NCBI GenBank assembly: GCA_023441965.1
Contig: JAEZNB010000014.1
Location: 8,600 to 72,599 of the forward strand
From: Bacillota bacterium
GTDB taxonomy: Bacteria; Bacillota; Clostridia; Lachnospirales; Lachnospiraceae
Direction of reading: 5' to 3'
DNA: 64,000 bases
Part shown: positions 24,262-33,445 of the stretch, one piece after another
How the letters are laid out: every line of letters starts with the position of its first letter
How positions within the stretch are numbered: the first letter of the stretch is position 1
The notes under the pieces: model-generated
Told to the model about the DNA's origin: nothing
Database searches by the model: none
Seen by the model: the letters and a program-made list of their open reading frames with translations, nothing else
Translations under genes and position numbers: made by a program

Positions 24262-26559
24262 CTATCCCGCTGTACGCTCGATATCCAGGATGCTCTCCAC
24301 ATTGCGGATCTTGGCTATGATTTCATTCAGCTGTTCCTTACCGTTAATCTCAAAACCGATGCTGATTGTCGCTGTCCCTTGCTTACTGGTTCGGACATTC
24401 ATGGAGGTCACATCGATCTTATTTTCTGTCAGTATCTTTGATATATCTACCAGCACACCGGTGCGGTTATTTGCATAGATCTTGATCTCAGCCGGATAGA
24501 CTCCACCGGCTTCCTTCCCATCAGCCACATTCCATTCCGCATCAATCAGTCTGGCTCTATCCTCCTCGGGCAGGTTCATTACGTTGATACAGTCCGTTCT
24601 GTGAATGGAGACGCCTCTTCCCCTGGTTACAAAGCCTACGATCTCGTCACCCGGAACAGGACTGCAGCATTTGGAGAAACGTACCGCCAGGTCATGGATG
24701 CCTTTCACAACAATACCGCTCTTCGACTTCTTCGGTGCCAGCTTGTTATCCCTGACCTCAGTAATCTGCTCCAGAATATTCTCGTCCGTGACTTCCTTCT
24801 TATACTTCTTCTTATATTCCTCCTGAAGTCTGTTGACAACCTGGCCTTCCTTCAGTCCGCCGTGACCAATCGCGGCGAGAACCGCATCCCATTCCTTAAA
24901 GCCGTATTTCCTCATGACCACATTGATAAACTCCGGCTTCAGCAGGTCACTTAAGACGATGCTCTTCGTCTTGCAGTAGTTGGTCACAAGCTCCTTACCT
25001 CTGGTAATATTATCATCCTTAAATTCGGTTTTGAACCACTGGTTGATCTTATTCTTCGCTTGGGTACTCTTAACAATCGATAACCAGTCCCGACTCGGAC
25101 CCTTAGAATTCTGTGAGGTCACGATCTCAATCCTGTCACCGTTCTGAATCACATAGTCAATCGGAACCAGCTTGCCATTCACCCTTGCTCCTACCATCTT
25201 ATTGCCGACGGCACTATGGATGCTGTAGGCGAAGTCTATGGGGTTAGAGCCTGTCGGCAGGGTCTTGACATCCCCAGTAGGGGTAAAGGCATACACGCTT
25301 TCCGAGAAAAGGTCAAAGTCATTCTTAAGCAGGCTTAAGAACTCCTTGTTATCGGAGAGATCCCTCTGCCATTCCAATACCTGTCTAAGCCAGGTCAGCT
25401 TCTCTTCCTCAGCATTGGCAGTACCGCCCTTACCATCCTGGCCCTCCTTATACTTCCAGTGAGCCGCAATACCATACTCTGCGGTTCTGTGCATATCATA
25501 GGTACGGATCTGAATCTCAAAGGGTTGTCCCTTGGGCCCAATCAGAGTTGTATGCAGGGACTGGTACATGTTAGGCTTGGGCATGGCAATATAGTCCTTG
25601 AAACGTCCCGGTATGGGCTTATACATTTCATGGATGACACCCAGGGCTGCATAACAGTCCTTGAGTGAATCAACAATGATCCGAACGGCAAACAGATCAT
25701 AAATCTGCTCTAAGGTCTTGTTCTGATTCACCATTTTCTTATAGATACTAAAGAAATGCTTAATTCTTCCGTCAATCTTTGCAGGAATTCCGGCAGCATC
25801 GATATGGGACTTTACATCCGCTACAATGCTGTCGATATAGGCCTGGCGCTCGCTCTTCTTCGTAGCGATCTTCTCTGCCAGATCCTTATATACCTCCGGC
25901 TCCAGGTATTTCAGGGACAGATCATCTAACTCAATCTTGATTCTGGAGATACCAAGCCGCTGAGCAATCGGAGCATAGATATCCATGGTTTCCCTGGCTG
26001 TCTCCTTCTGCTTCTCCGGTTCCTTGTATTTTAAGGTTCTCATATTGTGCAGCCGGTCTGCCAGCTTAATCAGGATGACCCGGATATCCTTCGCCATAGC
26101 CAAGAACATCTTCCTTAGGTTCTCTGCCTGAATCTCCACCTTATCCTTCGAATAATTGAGCTGGGTCAGCTTTGTAACACCATCCACCAGCAGGGCAATC
26201 TCATCGGAGAACATGTCAGCCACCTGTTCAATCGTAAAGTGCGTATCCTCCACAACATCGTGCAGAATACCGGCTACGATACTCTCCTTATCCAGCTCCA
26301 GCTCAGCCAGAATATTCGCCACACAGAGCGGGTGAATAATATATGGCTCTCCGGATTTACGGAACTGGTCCTTATGGGCATCATCAGCCAGATGGTATGC
26401 CTTCTCGATCATAGAGATATCAGCGGACGGATGGTAGCTGCGGACCTTATGGATCAGCTGCTGATACAGTGCTTCGGGCGAAGTAAAATCGGCAGGCACC
26501 GTAATGTCTGTCGTATTCTTTTCGCTCTCTTTTGTTACCTTCTCTTCCAAACCTTCCAT
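24262..26559 (-). CDS. relA: Bifunctional (p)ppGpp synthetase/hydrolase
   Basis: 765 residues. HD hydrolase domain (HPLCVANILAELELD, LHDVVEDT near residues 75-105), synthetase domain with GRFKDYIAMPKPNMYQSLH near 315 and EIQIRTYDMHRTAEYGIAAHW near 350, TGS domain near 415, and C-terminal ACT. The RxKD form (RFKD) in the synthetase is the one known from bifunctional Rel enzymes. It sets (p)ppGpp during amino acid starvation on the ribosome. It lies downstream of apt, matching the conserved recJ-apt-relA order. Confidence 0.97.
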   Translation of the reverse strand: MEGLEEKVTKESEKNTTDITVPADFTSPEALYQQLIHKVRSYHPSADISMIEKAYHLADDAHKDQFRKSGEPYIIHPLCVANILAELELDKESIVAGILHDVVEDTHFTIEQVADMFSDEIALLVDGVTKLTQLNYSKDKVEIQAENLRKMFLAMAKDIRVILIKLADRLHNMRTLKYKEPEKQKETARETMDIYAPIAQRLGISRIKIELDDLSLKYLEPEVYKDLAEKIATKKSERQAYIDSIVADVKSHIDAAGIPAKIDGRIKHFFSIYKKMVNQNKTLEQIYDLFAVRIIVDSLKDCYAALGVIHEMYKPIPGRFKDYIAMPKPNMYQSLHTTLIGPKGQPFEIQIRTYDMHRTAEYGIAAHWKYKEGQDGKGGTANAEEEKLTWLRQVLEWQRDLSDNKEFLSLLKNDFDLFSESVYAFTPTGDVKTLPTGSNPIDFAYSIHSAVGNKMVGARVNGKLVPIDYVIQNGDRIEIVTSQNSKGPSRDWLSIVKSTQAKNKINQWFKTEFKDDNITRGKELVTNYCKTKSIVLSDLLKPEFINVVMRKYGFKEWDAVLAAIGHGGLKEGQVVNRLQEEYKKKYKKEVTDENILEQITEVRDNKLAPKKSKSGIVVKGIHDLAVRFSKCCSPVPGDEIVGFVTRGRGVSIHRTDCINVMNLPEEDRARLIDAEWNVADGKEAGGVYPAEIKIYANNRTGVLVDISKILTENKIDVTSMNVRTSKQGTATISIGFEINGKEQLNEIIAKIRNVESILDIERTAG

Positions 26560-26648
26560 GATATCACCTCCCAGTCTGTTTCATGCTCATTCCCAGCCGG
26601 CCATCGAGGCCTCCTGCTTAGTCTTATGTCTATATATGAAACAAATGC

Positions 26649-27173
26649 TTAATGTCCTTCATATTGAATCACGGCCTCCACATCATGACCGGACAGCTTC
26701 TCCCGGCCCTTCAGGCCTTTTAATTCCATCAGGAAAATGATCTTGACCACCACTCCGCCCAACATCTCGACCAGCTTTGTGATTGCCTCGATGGTACCTC
26801 CGGTTGCAATCAGATCATCTATGATTACAACTCTCTGACCCGGTTTGATTGCATCCTTATGAATCTCAATCGTTGCCTTGCCATACTCCAGATCATAATC
26901 CATTGAGATCGTTTCACAGGGAAGCTTACCTTTCTTTCTGATGGGTATAAAGGCTTTGTTCAGATTATAAGCGATCGGTACGCCAAAGATAAAGCCTCTG
27001 GATTCGGGTCCCACAATAAGATCAAACTCAATATCCTTAAGGAGCTCCTGCATCTGGTCGATAGCAAGCTTCAATCCGTCCTTATCCTGTAATACACTGG
27101 TCACATCCCTGAATATAATGCCGGGTTCCGGAAAATCCGGTATGCTTCTTACATAATCCTCAATCTTTTTCAT
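26649..27173 (-). CDS. apt: Adenine phosphoribosyltransferase
   Basis: 174 residues. N-terminal IPDFPEPGIIFRDVT, the PRPP loop VVIIDDLIATGGTIEA near residue 120 and ESRGFIFG near 62. Salvages adenine to AMP. The ATG at 27173 is supported by GGAGG about 6 nt upstream; the frame to 27290 is an unsupported extension. It sits between recJ and relA. Confidence 0.96.
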   Translation of the reverse strand: MKKIEDYVRSIPDFPEPGIIFRDVTSVLQDKDGLKLAIDQMQELLKDIEFDLIVGPESRGFIFGVPIAYNLNKAFIPIRKKGKLPCETISMDYDLEYGKATIEIHKDAIKPGQRVVIIDDLIATGGTIEAITKLVEMLGGVVVKIIFLMELKGLKGREKLSGHDVEAVIQYEGH

Positions 27174-27396
27174 TATGACCTCCAATTTCTCTTCTAATGG
27201 GTATTCTATCTTATTCCATTCAAGGACATTCCTGTGATCTGCCCCGTTCCTGCCGGGAGATCGGACCTGGCTATGGATAGCCTTCCGCATCCTTGAATCC
27301 TATCTTCCGATGTATTATGTCTTCTTATAGTTGATAATTATAACACCTTGGTCAACGGTTCGTAAAGCAAATTTCTACAAATAAGTGCGATAGCTC

Positions 27397-29160
27397 TCAT
27401 CTGTAGTTCTGTATCATCAGCTGAATGCTCTTAAAACCGTTATATTCGTTGATCTTCGGGTAGTAGGTTATGGTAAGCCTTATGTCGGTACCCCTGCCGG
27501 TCTTCAGCTTCAGGGCCTCCGACGCTCCATAGGTGTCCGATATATAGGAGAAAAACGCCTCTACATCCCCGAAGTATACCGCTTCCAGCTGTCTCCCATA
27601 GGTATTCTCCAATAAGAACCGAAGACCGTTCCCATTTTTCCCGATCAGGAATACCGATTTCACCTTCAGGTTCTTTTCGGCAAACAGAGGCTTCTCATTG
27701 CCCTTGCCGAAGGGCTCCAAAAGCTTCAGTTCCTTCACAAGCTCCTCGGTCAGAAAGCCGAAGGGAAGCTGGATATCTATCGTGACCTTTGGCAGCAGCT
27801 GGTCATCGGTCAGAGCTGTCTCCTCATTCAGTCTCCTTCTTAAGGGTTCTATCTGCTCCGCTTTCAGAGACAGGCCGGCAGCCATCGGGTGTCCGCCTAC
27901 CTTCATCAGAAGATCTCTCACCTTTGTTAAGCCCTCAATCATATTGTACTGCTCGATGGATCTGGCTGAGCCCTTTACTCCATCTTCGGAATCGGTCAGG
28001 ATGATGGTCGGTCTGTGATATCTCTCCCGGATTCTTCCCGCAATGATACCGGCTATACTTTCATGACAATCCTGCAGGTAGATCACCAGGATCTTGTCCT
28101 GCAGATAAGAGCCCTCCTCGATCAGCAGTACAGCCTTCTCCACATTTTCAGAGGTCATATCCTTTCTGATCTCATTCAGACCTTTGACCTCCTCGGCCAG
28201 GCGGAGTGCCTGTTCAGTATCCGGGGCCAGAAGAAGCTCCAGACCCTTCTTTGCTGTATCCAGCCGTCCGGAAGCATTCAGACAGGGTCCGATGACGAAG
28301 CCCAAATGGAAGGTGCTAAGCTGCTCCCTATGTACCTGGCTGACCTCCATTAAGGCCAGCAAGCCCGGATTCTTCGTCTGCTTCAGCTGCTCCAGACCAT
28401 GCTTTACGATAATCCTGTTCTCCCCTACCAGCTCCATGACATCACATACTGTGGCAATCGCCGTATAGGACAAGAGCTCAAGGAAATAATCCTCCTTATC
28501 CGGAATAACCGCATCTCTTAGAAGGGCCTGACATAGCTTAAAGACAATAGCTGCGCCGCACAGACCCTTGAAGGGATACCGGCACTCCGGCTGCTTGGGA
28601 TTAATCACGGCATCTGCCTCCGGCAGGAGTATGTCCCCATCCTCCAGACTAAGGAGATTGTGATGGTCCGTTACGATTACCGTCATCCCATAGTTCTTCG
28701 CCGCAAGCACCTGATCCATGGCAACGATTCCGTTATCACAGGTCAGCAGCGTATCTACCCCTGCCTCCCTCGCAGCTTCTACCATTCTGATGTTAATACC
28801 GTAACCATCCATGATCCGGTCAGGGATATCATAATCCACATCTGCGCCGAGCAGGTGAAGGGTCCGATAGAGCAGATAGGTCGAAACCACCCCATCCACA
28901 TCATAATCTCCGATGATACGGATCTTAGCTCCTGCTTTCATTTTTGCTGTTAAGATGCTACAGGCCTTCTCCATATCCTTCATCAGAAAGGGATCAGAAA
29001 GCTTTGAGAGATTGGGATAGAGGAAGTCCCTGATTTCCTCTGTCTCCTCGTAGCCTCGGTTGACCAGGCAGCGGGCTAAAACCTCACTGATCCCGCATTC
29101 TGTCATGATCCGCTGAAAATCCGCTTTTTTATTTTTTATGACCCAGTATTCTGTATTCAT
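27397..29160 (-). CDS. recJ: Single-stranded-DNA-specific exonuclease RecJ
   Basis: 587 residues. DHH phosphoesterase motifs: IIGDYDVDGVVSTYLL near residue 82, LTCDNGIVAMDQV near 137 and VIVTDHHNL near 160; the DHHA1 motif GGHPMAAGLSL lies near 400, and an OB domain closes the protein. It degrades single strands 5' to 3' in repair and recombination. It heads the recJ-apt-relA-MBL-hemZ-hisS run. Confidence 0.95.
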   Translation of the reverse strand: MNTEYWVIKNKKADFQRIMTECGISEVLARCLVNRGYEETEEIRDFLYPNLSKLSDPFLMKDMEKACSILTAKMKAGAKIRIIGDYDVDGVVSTYLLYRTLHLLGADVDYDIPDRIMDGYGINIRMVEAAREAGVDTLLTCDNGIVAMDQVLAAKNYGMTVIVTDHHNLLSLEDGDILLPEADAVINPKQPECRYPFKGLCGAAIVFKLCQALLRDAVIPDKEDYFLELLSYTAIATVCDVMELVGENRIIVKHGLEQLKQTKNPGLLALMEVSQVHREQLSTFHLGFVIGPCLNASGRLDTAKKGLELLLAPDTEQALRLAEEVKGLNEIRKDMTSENVEKAVLLIEEGSYLQDKILVIYLQDCHESIAGIIAGRIRERYHRPTIILTDSEDGVKGSARSIEQYNMIEGLTKVRDLLMKVGGHPMAAGLSLKAEQIEPLRRRLNEETALTDDQLLPKVTIDIQLPFGFLTEELVKELKLLEPFGKGNEKPLFAEKNLKVKSVFLIGKNGNGLRFLLENTYGRQLEAVYFGDVEAFFSYISDTYGASEALKLKTGRGTDIRLTITYYPKINEYNGFKSIQLMIQNYR

Positions 29161-29278
29161 TCTTCTTCCTTCTTAATGTATCGCAAATCCTTAACTCTAC
29201 AGGTCAAGGGTATGGTCATCGTTATGTCTTATTCTTAGCTCCCAGCTCCTTCTTTATGTCATCCGCCTGGGTCGGTCC

Positions 29279-30466
29279 CTATGCATGAGCCTCTCCGGTC
29301 TCGGATTGGTGTTCAACATATTCCAGCAGCATCAGATTCATCTCGGCCTCTGCCTTGATCGGATAGTTACCGGCCAGCTTAAGAAGACGCTTTTTGCAGA
29401 CTTCGGCGGTCTCCTCATCCTTCAGGTACAATTTATTGTAAGTGTAAGCAATCCGAAGGACATTAATCTCGTTTTTTATTGACTTCAGTAATCGCCTGCT
29501 CTGTTTCGTCAGATACTGCTTTGTCTCCTCCTCCGAAGCCCCATTCAGCAGGGTCAGGAATAAGCCCTCCAATTGAATCATATTCCGAAAGGAAACCGGA
29601 AGCTTCGCAGTGATCGTAATCAGTTGAATTAAGCGCTCCGTAGCACCAGCAAAATCCATACCGTCCAAGGCCCGACAATATCCGATATATAGAATATAGG
29701 CATTCATAATATTAGACGGTAAGGCCCCCGACGGAAGCAGAAACCATTCCTCGGGCATATCCTTCAACCTCTCTCCGGAGGCCTGCCTCTGTATCATCTC
29801 CAGCTGCAGTCGAAAGGACATTCTTGCAAGCGGATCTCTCTTCATGGCCTTCCCATGGTAGCCATCATTTGCAAGACCAAAGGCTTTCGTTGGCAGTCCA
29901 TTCATTACAGCGGTTAATAAGCTTCCCGCCGCGAAGCCTCCGAGCAGGAACTTCCCATGAACGGAGCTCTGTGGCAGAATGAAAATCGAAAGACAGGTAA
30001 GGAAGGTCACAATCAAATTCATAATCACTCCACCATAGTTATAGAGGCGGTAGGGAAACCTCTCTGCCGGACATACCGGAGGAGCCATAAGGCACTGTCC
30101 TGCGGTTCCGGGTACACTGAACCTCCTGATCCGGAGCTTTCCCCGATCTCTGACTATGGTCAGGGAAGCGATCCGGAAAGAGAGAAAGGAATATCCGGTC
30201 AGAAGTCCGAAGATCAGATGTCCGGCTTCATGGAAGAGTATATTCAGGAAGGTACTAAGAAGACACATGCCGAGGCTGCAATAGATGATGACCATAACCT
30301 GGCCGTTCAGCTCCCCATATATACCATGCAGATAGGCGACCATGGAGGCTCCGACAAGGATACCGGCTCCTACAGCAAGGAGGAACGGCAGCAATAATAA
30401 ACGCAGTCTCCCCTTCTCCTTGCTCTGCTCTTTTGTGCCGCTCTTTCTCTCTTCCCTCCTGATCAT
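29279..30466 (-). CDS. M50-type zinc metalloprotease-like membrane protein beside SCIFF genes
   Basis: 395 residues. Six or so membrane segments in the first half, with HEAGHLIFGLLTG at residues 79-91 (HExxH zinc ligands) and GGVIMNLIVTF near 150, a site-2-protease-like pattern. The C-terminal part from about 230 is soluble, helical, TPR-like (MNAYILYIGYCRALDGMDFAGATERLI). Start at 30466 has GGAGGG 4-6 nt upstream and lies 41 nt after the scfB stop. The location suggests it processes or exports the SCIFF product, or simply shares its operon (inference). Confidence 0.8.
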   Translation of the reverse strand: MIRREERKSGTKEQSKEKGRLRLLLLPFLLAVGAGILVGASMVAYLHGIYGELNGQVMVIIYCSLGMCLLSTFLNILFHEAGHLIFGLLTGYSFLSFRIASLTIVRDRGKLRIRRFSVPGTAGQCLMAPPVCPAERFPYRLYNYGGVIMNLIVTFLTCLSIFILPQSSVHGKFLLGGFAAGSLLTAVMNGLPTKAFGLANDGYHGKAMKRDPLARMSFRLQLEMIQRQASGERLKDMPEEWFLLPSGALPSNIMNAYILYIGYCRALDGMDFAGATERLIQLITITAKLPVSFRNMIQLEGLFLTLLNGASEEETKQYLTKQSRRLLKSIKNEINVLRIAYTYNKLYLKDEETAEVCKKRLLKLAGNYPIKAEAEMNLMLLEYVEHQSETGEAHA

Positions 30467-30506
30467 ACTACCCTCCAAGCAGAATAATCGCATGAAACTG
30501 TCTTCC

Positions 30507-31940
30507 CTATTCTTCTGCTGCCTGTTCTGCAGCCTTGAGCATAAGCGCACATTCTACCCGCTTCTTCTGGAGCTCACAACCGATGTCATAAGCGTCATGG
30601 ATGCTTCCGTGGAAGTTATAGGAATTTGCCGCACAACCGCCGCTGCAGTAGAACTTGGCAAAGCAGTTCCGGCACTTTTCCTTGGAATAAACATTACAGC
30701 TCTTGAAATCCTCCCTAAGCTCAGGCTGCTTGATGCCTTCAAATACATTTCCCATCAGATATTCCGGCATTCCCACAAACTGATGACAGGGATAGAGATC
30801 ACCCCAGGGAGTCACAGCCAGATATTCCGTACCCGAACCGCAGCCGGAGAGACGTTTTGCGACACAGGGCCCACCGGATAGATCGATCATAAAATGGAAG
30901 AAGTTAAAATTCTTCCCTTCCTTGCGGCTCTCCAGCATATACTTGGCTAGTTTATCATACTCTTCAAATAAGATCGGAAGGTCCTCTTCGGTAATTGCAT
31001 AGGGCTCCTCAGGCTGTGCAACAACAGGCTCAACAGAGATTTGCTTGAAGCCCAGCTCTGCCAGATGCTTCACATCCTCAGAAAAGTCCAGGTTATTATG
31101 GGTAAAGGTACCCCTCACATAATAGTTGGTCTGATTCCTGCTTTCTGCCAGCTTCAGGTACTTGGGCAGTATCAGATCATAGCTACCCTTGCCGTTTCTG
31201 CTTGGACGCATCCGGTCATTCACTTCCTTGCGGCCGTCGATGCTTAAGACCACATTGCTGATTTCCTTGTTGACAAATTCCATGACCTCATCATCTAAGA
31301 GGATACCATTGGTTGTCAGAGTAAAGCGGAAGTTTTTATTATGAAGCTTCTCCTGCTCCCTGCCATAGCGGACCAGGTCCTTTACCACCTCAAAATTCAT
31401 CAGGGGCTCCCCACCGAAGAAATCCACCTCCAGATTCCTGCGGCTGCCGGAATTTTCAATCAGGAAATCCAAAGCCCGTTTCCCGACCTCATAGCTCATC
31501 AGAGCCCGACCGCCCTTATACTCCCCTTCTTCGGCGAAGCAATATCTGCAGGCCAGATTGCAGTCATGGGCAATATGTAAGCAAAGCGCCTTTACCACTG
31601 TGGACCGGGACTTAAAGTCCTTGATGTAATCCTCATATACATCCTTGGTAAAGAGGGAACCTTCCTTCTTCAGCTGCTCCACATCCATGATTACCTCCAT
31701 GATCTGACGAACCAGGGATTCTACATTCTCTGTGAAGTTCTCCTTGCTGCACCTCTCCACAATCAGCTTCATATAATCCGGATGGGTATATTTTTCAACC
31801 ATAGCTGCTATGATATTTTCTTTGCTGTTATCCTCGTACATTCCGATGATATCATAGGCCAGGTCGTCTACCACATGAATCATTCCGCTGTTGACATCCA
31901 GTACGATGTTATAACCATTACTTTTATACTGATGAACCAA
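30507..31940 (-). CDS. scfB: SCIFF peptide radical SAM maturase
   Basis: 477 residues. N-terminal peptide-recognition (RRE-like) region about 1-90, radical-SAM cluster motif CNLACRYCF (Cys 127, 131, 134), and a C-terminal SPASM region with CGSGTEYLAV, CHQF, CRNCFAKFYCSGGCAANS and a last CELQ. Family members form sulfur-to-alpha/gamma-carbon thioether bonds in the SCIFF precursor. Start codon is TTG at 31940 with a strong AGGAGG 7 nt upstream, which would lower maturase output relative to the peptide. It follows scfA after a leader with hairpins. Confidence 0.96.
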   Translation of the reverse strand: MVHQYKSNGYNIVLDVNSGMIHVVDDLAYDIIGMYEDNSKENIIAAMVEKYTHPDYMKLIVERCSKENFTENVESLVRQIMEVIMDVEQLKKEGSLFTKDVYEDYIKDFKSRSTVVKALCLHIAHDCNLACRYCFAEEGEYKGGRALMSYEVGKRALDFLIENSGSRRNLEVDFFGGEPLMNFEVVKDLVRYGREQEKLHNKNFRFTLTTNGILLDDEVMEFVNKEISNVVLSIDGRKEVNDRMRPSRNGKGSYDLILPKYLKLAESRNQTNYYVRGTFTHNNLDFSEDVKHLAELGFKQISVEPVVAQPEEPYAITEEDLPILFEEYDKLAKYMLESRKEGKNFNFFHFMIDLSGGPCVAKRLSGCGSGTEYLAVTPWGDLYPCHQFVGMPEYLMGNVFEGIKQPELREDFKSCNVYSKEKCRNCFAKFYCSGGCAANSYNFHGSIHDAYDIGCELQKKRVECALMLKAAEQAAEE

Positions 31941-31972
31941 TTCTTATCCTCCTAATTCTACAACGAATAGGA

Positions 31973-32027
31973 CTGTCTCAAAACCTCTCCCTCTTATCCG
32001 AATCAGGAGATGTATATTTTGAGGCAG
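31973..32027 (-). repeat. Inverted repeat in the scfA-scfB gap
   Basis: CTGTCTCAAAA and TTTTGAGGCAG arms (one G-U pair) 33 nt apart, just before the scfB ribosome site. Similar GGGCTGTCTCAAAA hairpins are common between Clostridial genes. It may attenuate or protect mRNA ends. Confidence 0.55.
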
Positions 32028-32054
32028 CCCCATAATCAATCGTTTTAATAGCTA

Positions 32055-32078
32055 CAAAATGAAGCGATCCGTCGCTTC
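32055..32078 (-). terminator. Weak terminator/attenuator after scfA
   Basis: GAAGCGA/TCGCTTC 7 bp stem followed on the minus strand by ATTTTGT, 19 nt after the scfA stop. Partial termination would give more peptide than maturase mRNA. Confidence 0.55.
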
Positions 32079-32096
32079 ACCTGGGTATGTACCGTA

Positions 32097-32237
32097 TTAT
32101 TTGTTCTCGCAGCTCTGATTGCCTACTGTACAGGATGTCTTGCATGCTGACTGGCAGGATGTCTGGCACTCGCCGCAGCCACCCTTCTTCACTGTATCCT
32201 TCAGGTTTCTTGTGTTTAAAGTCCTGATATGCTTCAT
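32097..32237 (-). CDS. scfA: SCIFF (six cysteines in forty-five) ranthipeptide precursor
   Basis: 46 residues, read directly from the minus strand: start MKHIRTLNTRNLKDTVKK, then GGCGECQTSCQSACK and TSCTVGNQSCENK. Six cysteines stand at 21, 24, 28, 32, 36 and 43, the defining pattern, after a leader of about 20 residues. AAGGAGG lies 8 nt upstream of the ATG. It is too short for most gene callers. In studied Clostridia SCIFF peptides are thioether-crosslinked and linked to quorum-like signalling; the role here is not shown. It precedes its maturase and an M50 protease. Confidence 0.96.
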   Translation of the reverse strand: MKHIRTLNTRNLKDTVKKGGCGECQTSCQSACKTSCTVGNQSCENK

Positions 32238-32298
32238 TGTTTGCCTCCTTGATTACATTAATGCAGATGTCACCTATGTTAATCTGCCAATCGTGGTC

Positions 32299-32307
32299 AT
32301 TATATCA
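32299..32307 (-). promoter_or_regulatory. Extended -10 promoter of scfA
   Basis: Minus strand TGATATAAT gives a TATAAT box with an extended TG element about 60 nt before the scfA start; the -35 region is poor. Confidence 0.6.
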
Positions 32308-32381
32308 CATGTATATGCATAAGAAAAGAGTTTTTTGCAATTCTATAATAATGAAATTGATGATTTTTTTGGCAATTAGTA

Positions 32382-32418
32382 TTGAACCCATACTGTATGG
32401 TATGATATAATATATCAT
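32382..32418 (+). promoter_or_regulatory. degV promoter with two palindromes
   Basis: TTGAAC at 32382, 18 bp spacer, TATAAT at 32406. The spacer contains the palindrome CCATACTGTATGG (32388-32400), and the -10 box is centred in ATGATATAATATATCAT (32402-32418). Both would suit a dimeric repressor. Confidence 0.7.
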
Positions 32419-32522
32419 GTCGTTATGAAAACCACATATATTTCCGATGCTTGCTATGAGACTTGGATTTCGGAGCTTCTTCCGGAATGATTCATAATAA
32501 ACTTGAAAGGACTGGTATTAAG

Positions 32523-33395
32523 ATGAAACCATTTATCATTACAACCGATTCCACCTGCGACCTTCCTGCAGATTATGCGAAAAGCCACGGTCTTAGAATA
32601 CTTCCCCTCTACTACAGCTTTGACGGTGTGGTTTACGGAGGAGAGAATCAGGACCTGGAGCCAAAGGCCTTTTATGATAAGATGCGGGGCGGAGCTATGC
32701 CTACCACGATGGCTGTTAACCCTGAGGTTGCCGAAAAGATCTTCCGCGAGCTTTTAGAAGAGGGCTACGATATTCTACATATCGCCTTCTCTTCCCCCTT
32801 AAGCGGAAGCTGCTCTGTAACCACCACAGTAGCCAGAGAATTATGTGATGAGATTACCGATGCCAGGATTGTGGTTGTGGATTCCTTATGTGCCTCCCTG
32901 GGCGAAGGACTGCTGGTGCACAAGACCCTTATGCTGAAGGAAAGCGGAAAGACGCTGGATGAAATCGCAGATTGGCTTGAGAAGAATAAGCTTAACCTTT
33001 GCCATGTCTTTACCGTGGATGATCTCCATCATCTGCACCGCGGAGGCAGAGTTTCCAAGACCACTGCCATCATCGGAACCTTGATTAATGTGAAACCGGT
33101 CTTGCACGTAGACAATGAAGGACATCTGACTCCCCTCAATAATGTCAGGGGCAGAAAGAAGGCCTTGATTTCCCTGGTAGACCAGATGGAGAAACGAATC
33201 TCCGGTTTTACCGATAAAAATGATATCGTATTTATCAGCCATGGAGACTGTAGGGAGGATGCTGATTACGTAGCCGATCTGGTCAAGGAACGTTTTGGAA
33301 TTCAGAGCTTCCTGATCAGCTATATATCACCCACAATCGGTTCTCATGCCGGTCCCGGTACGATTGCACTCTTCTTCATGGGCAACCCCCGTTAA
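32523..33395 (+). CDS. DegV family fatty-acid-binding protein
   Basis: 290 residues. N-terminal MKPFIITTDSTCDLPADYAK, SSPLSGSCSVTTTVARE near residue 95 and the family hallmark GRVSKTTAIIGTLINVKPVL near 175. DegV/FakB proteins hold a fatty acid for a FakA-type kinase; no fakA is adjacent. ATG 32523 is preferred over an upstream in-frame start because it matches the family N-terminus. It has its own promoter and ends at a terminator. Confidence 0.93.
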   Translation: MKPFIITTDSTCDLPADYAKSHGLRILPLYYSFDGVVYGGENQDLEPKAFYDKMRGGAMPTTMAVNPEVAEKIFRELLEEGYDILHIAFSSPLSGSCSVTTTVARELCDEITDARIVVVDSLCASLGEGLLVHKTLMLKESGKTLDEIADWLEKNKLNLCHVFTVDDLHHLHRGGRVSKTTAIIGTLINVKPVLHVDNEGHLTPLNNVRGRKKALISLVDQMEKRISGFTDKNDIVFISHGDCREDADYVADLVKERFGIQSFLISYISPTIGSHAGPGTIALFFMGNPR

Positions 33396-33402
33396 AGCTT
33401 AT

Positions 33403-33433
33403 GGGTGTCGAACTTTTTGTTCGGCGCCCTTTT
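33403..33433 (+). terminator. Terminator of degV
   Basis: GGGTGTCGAAC-TTTTT-GTTCGGCGCCC stem followed by TTTT, 8 nt after the stop. Confidence 0.88.
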
Positions 33434-33445
33434 GATTGTTGATGT

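Noticed and set aside
32201..32420. Plus-strand frames near scfA
   Set aside because: They overlap the clear minus-strand SCIFF gene and its promoter and have no coding support.
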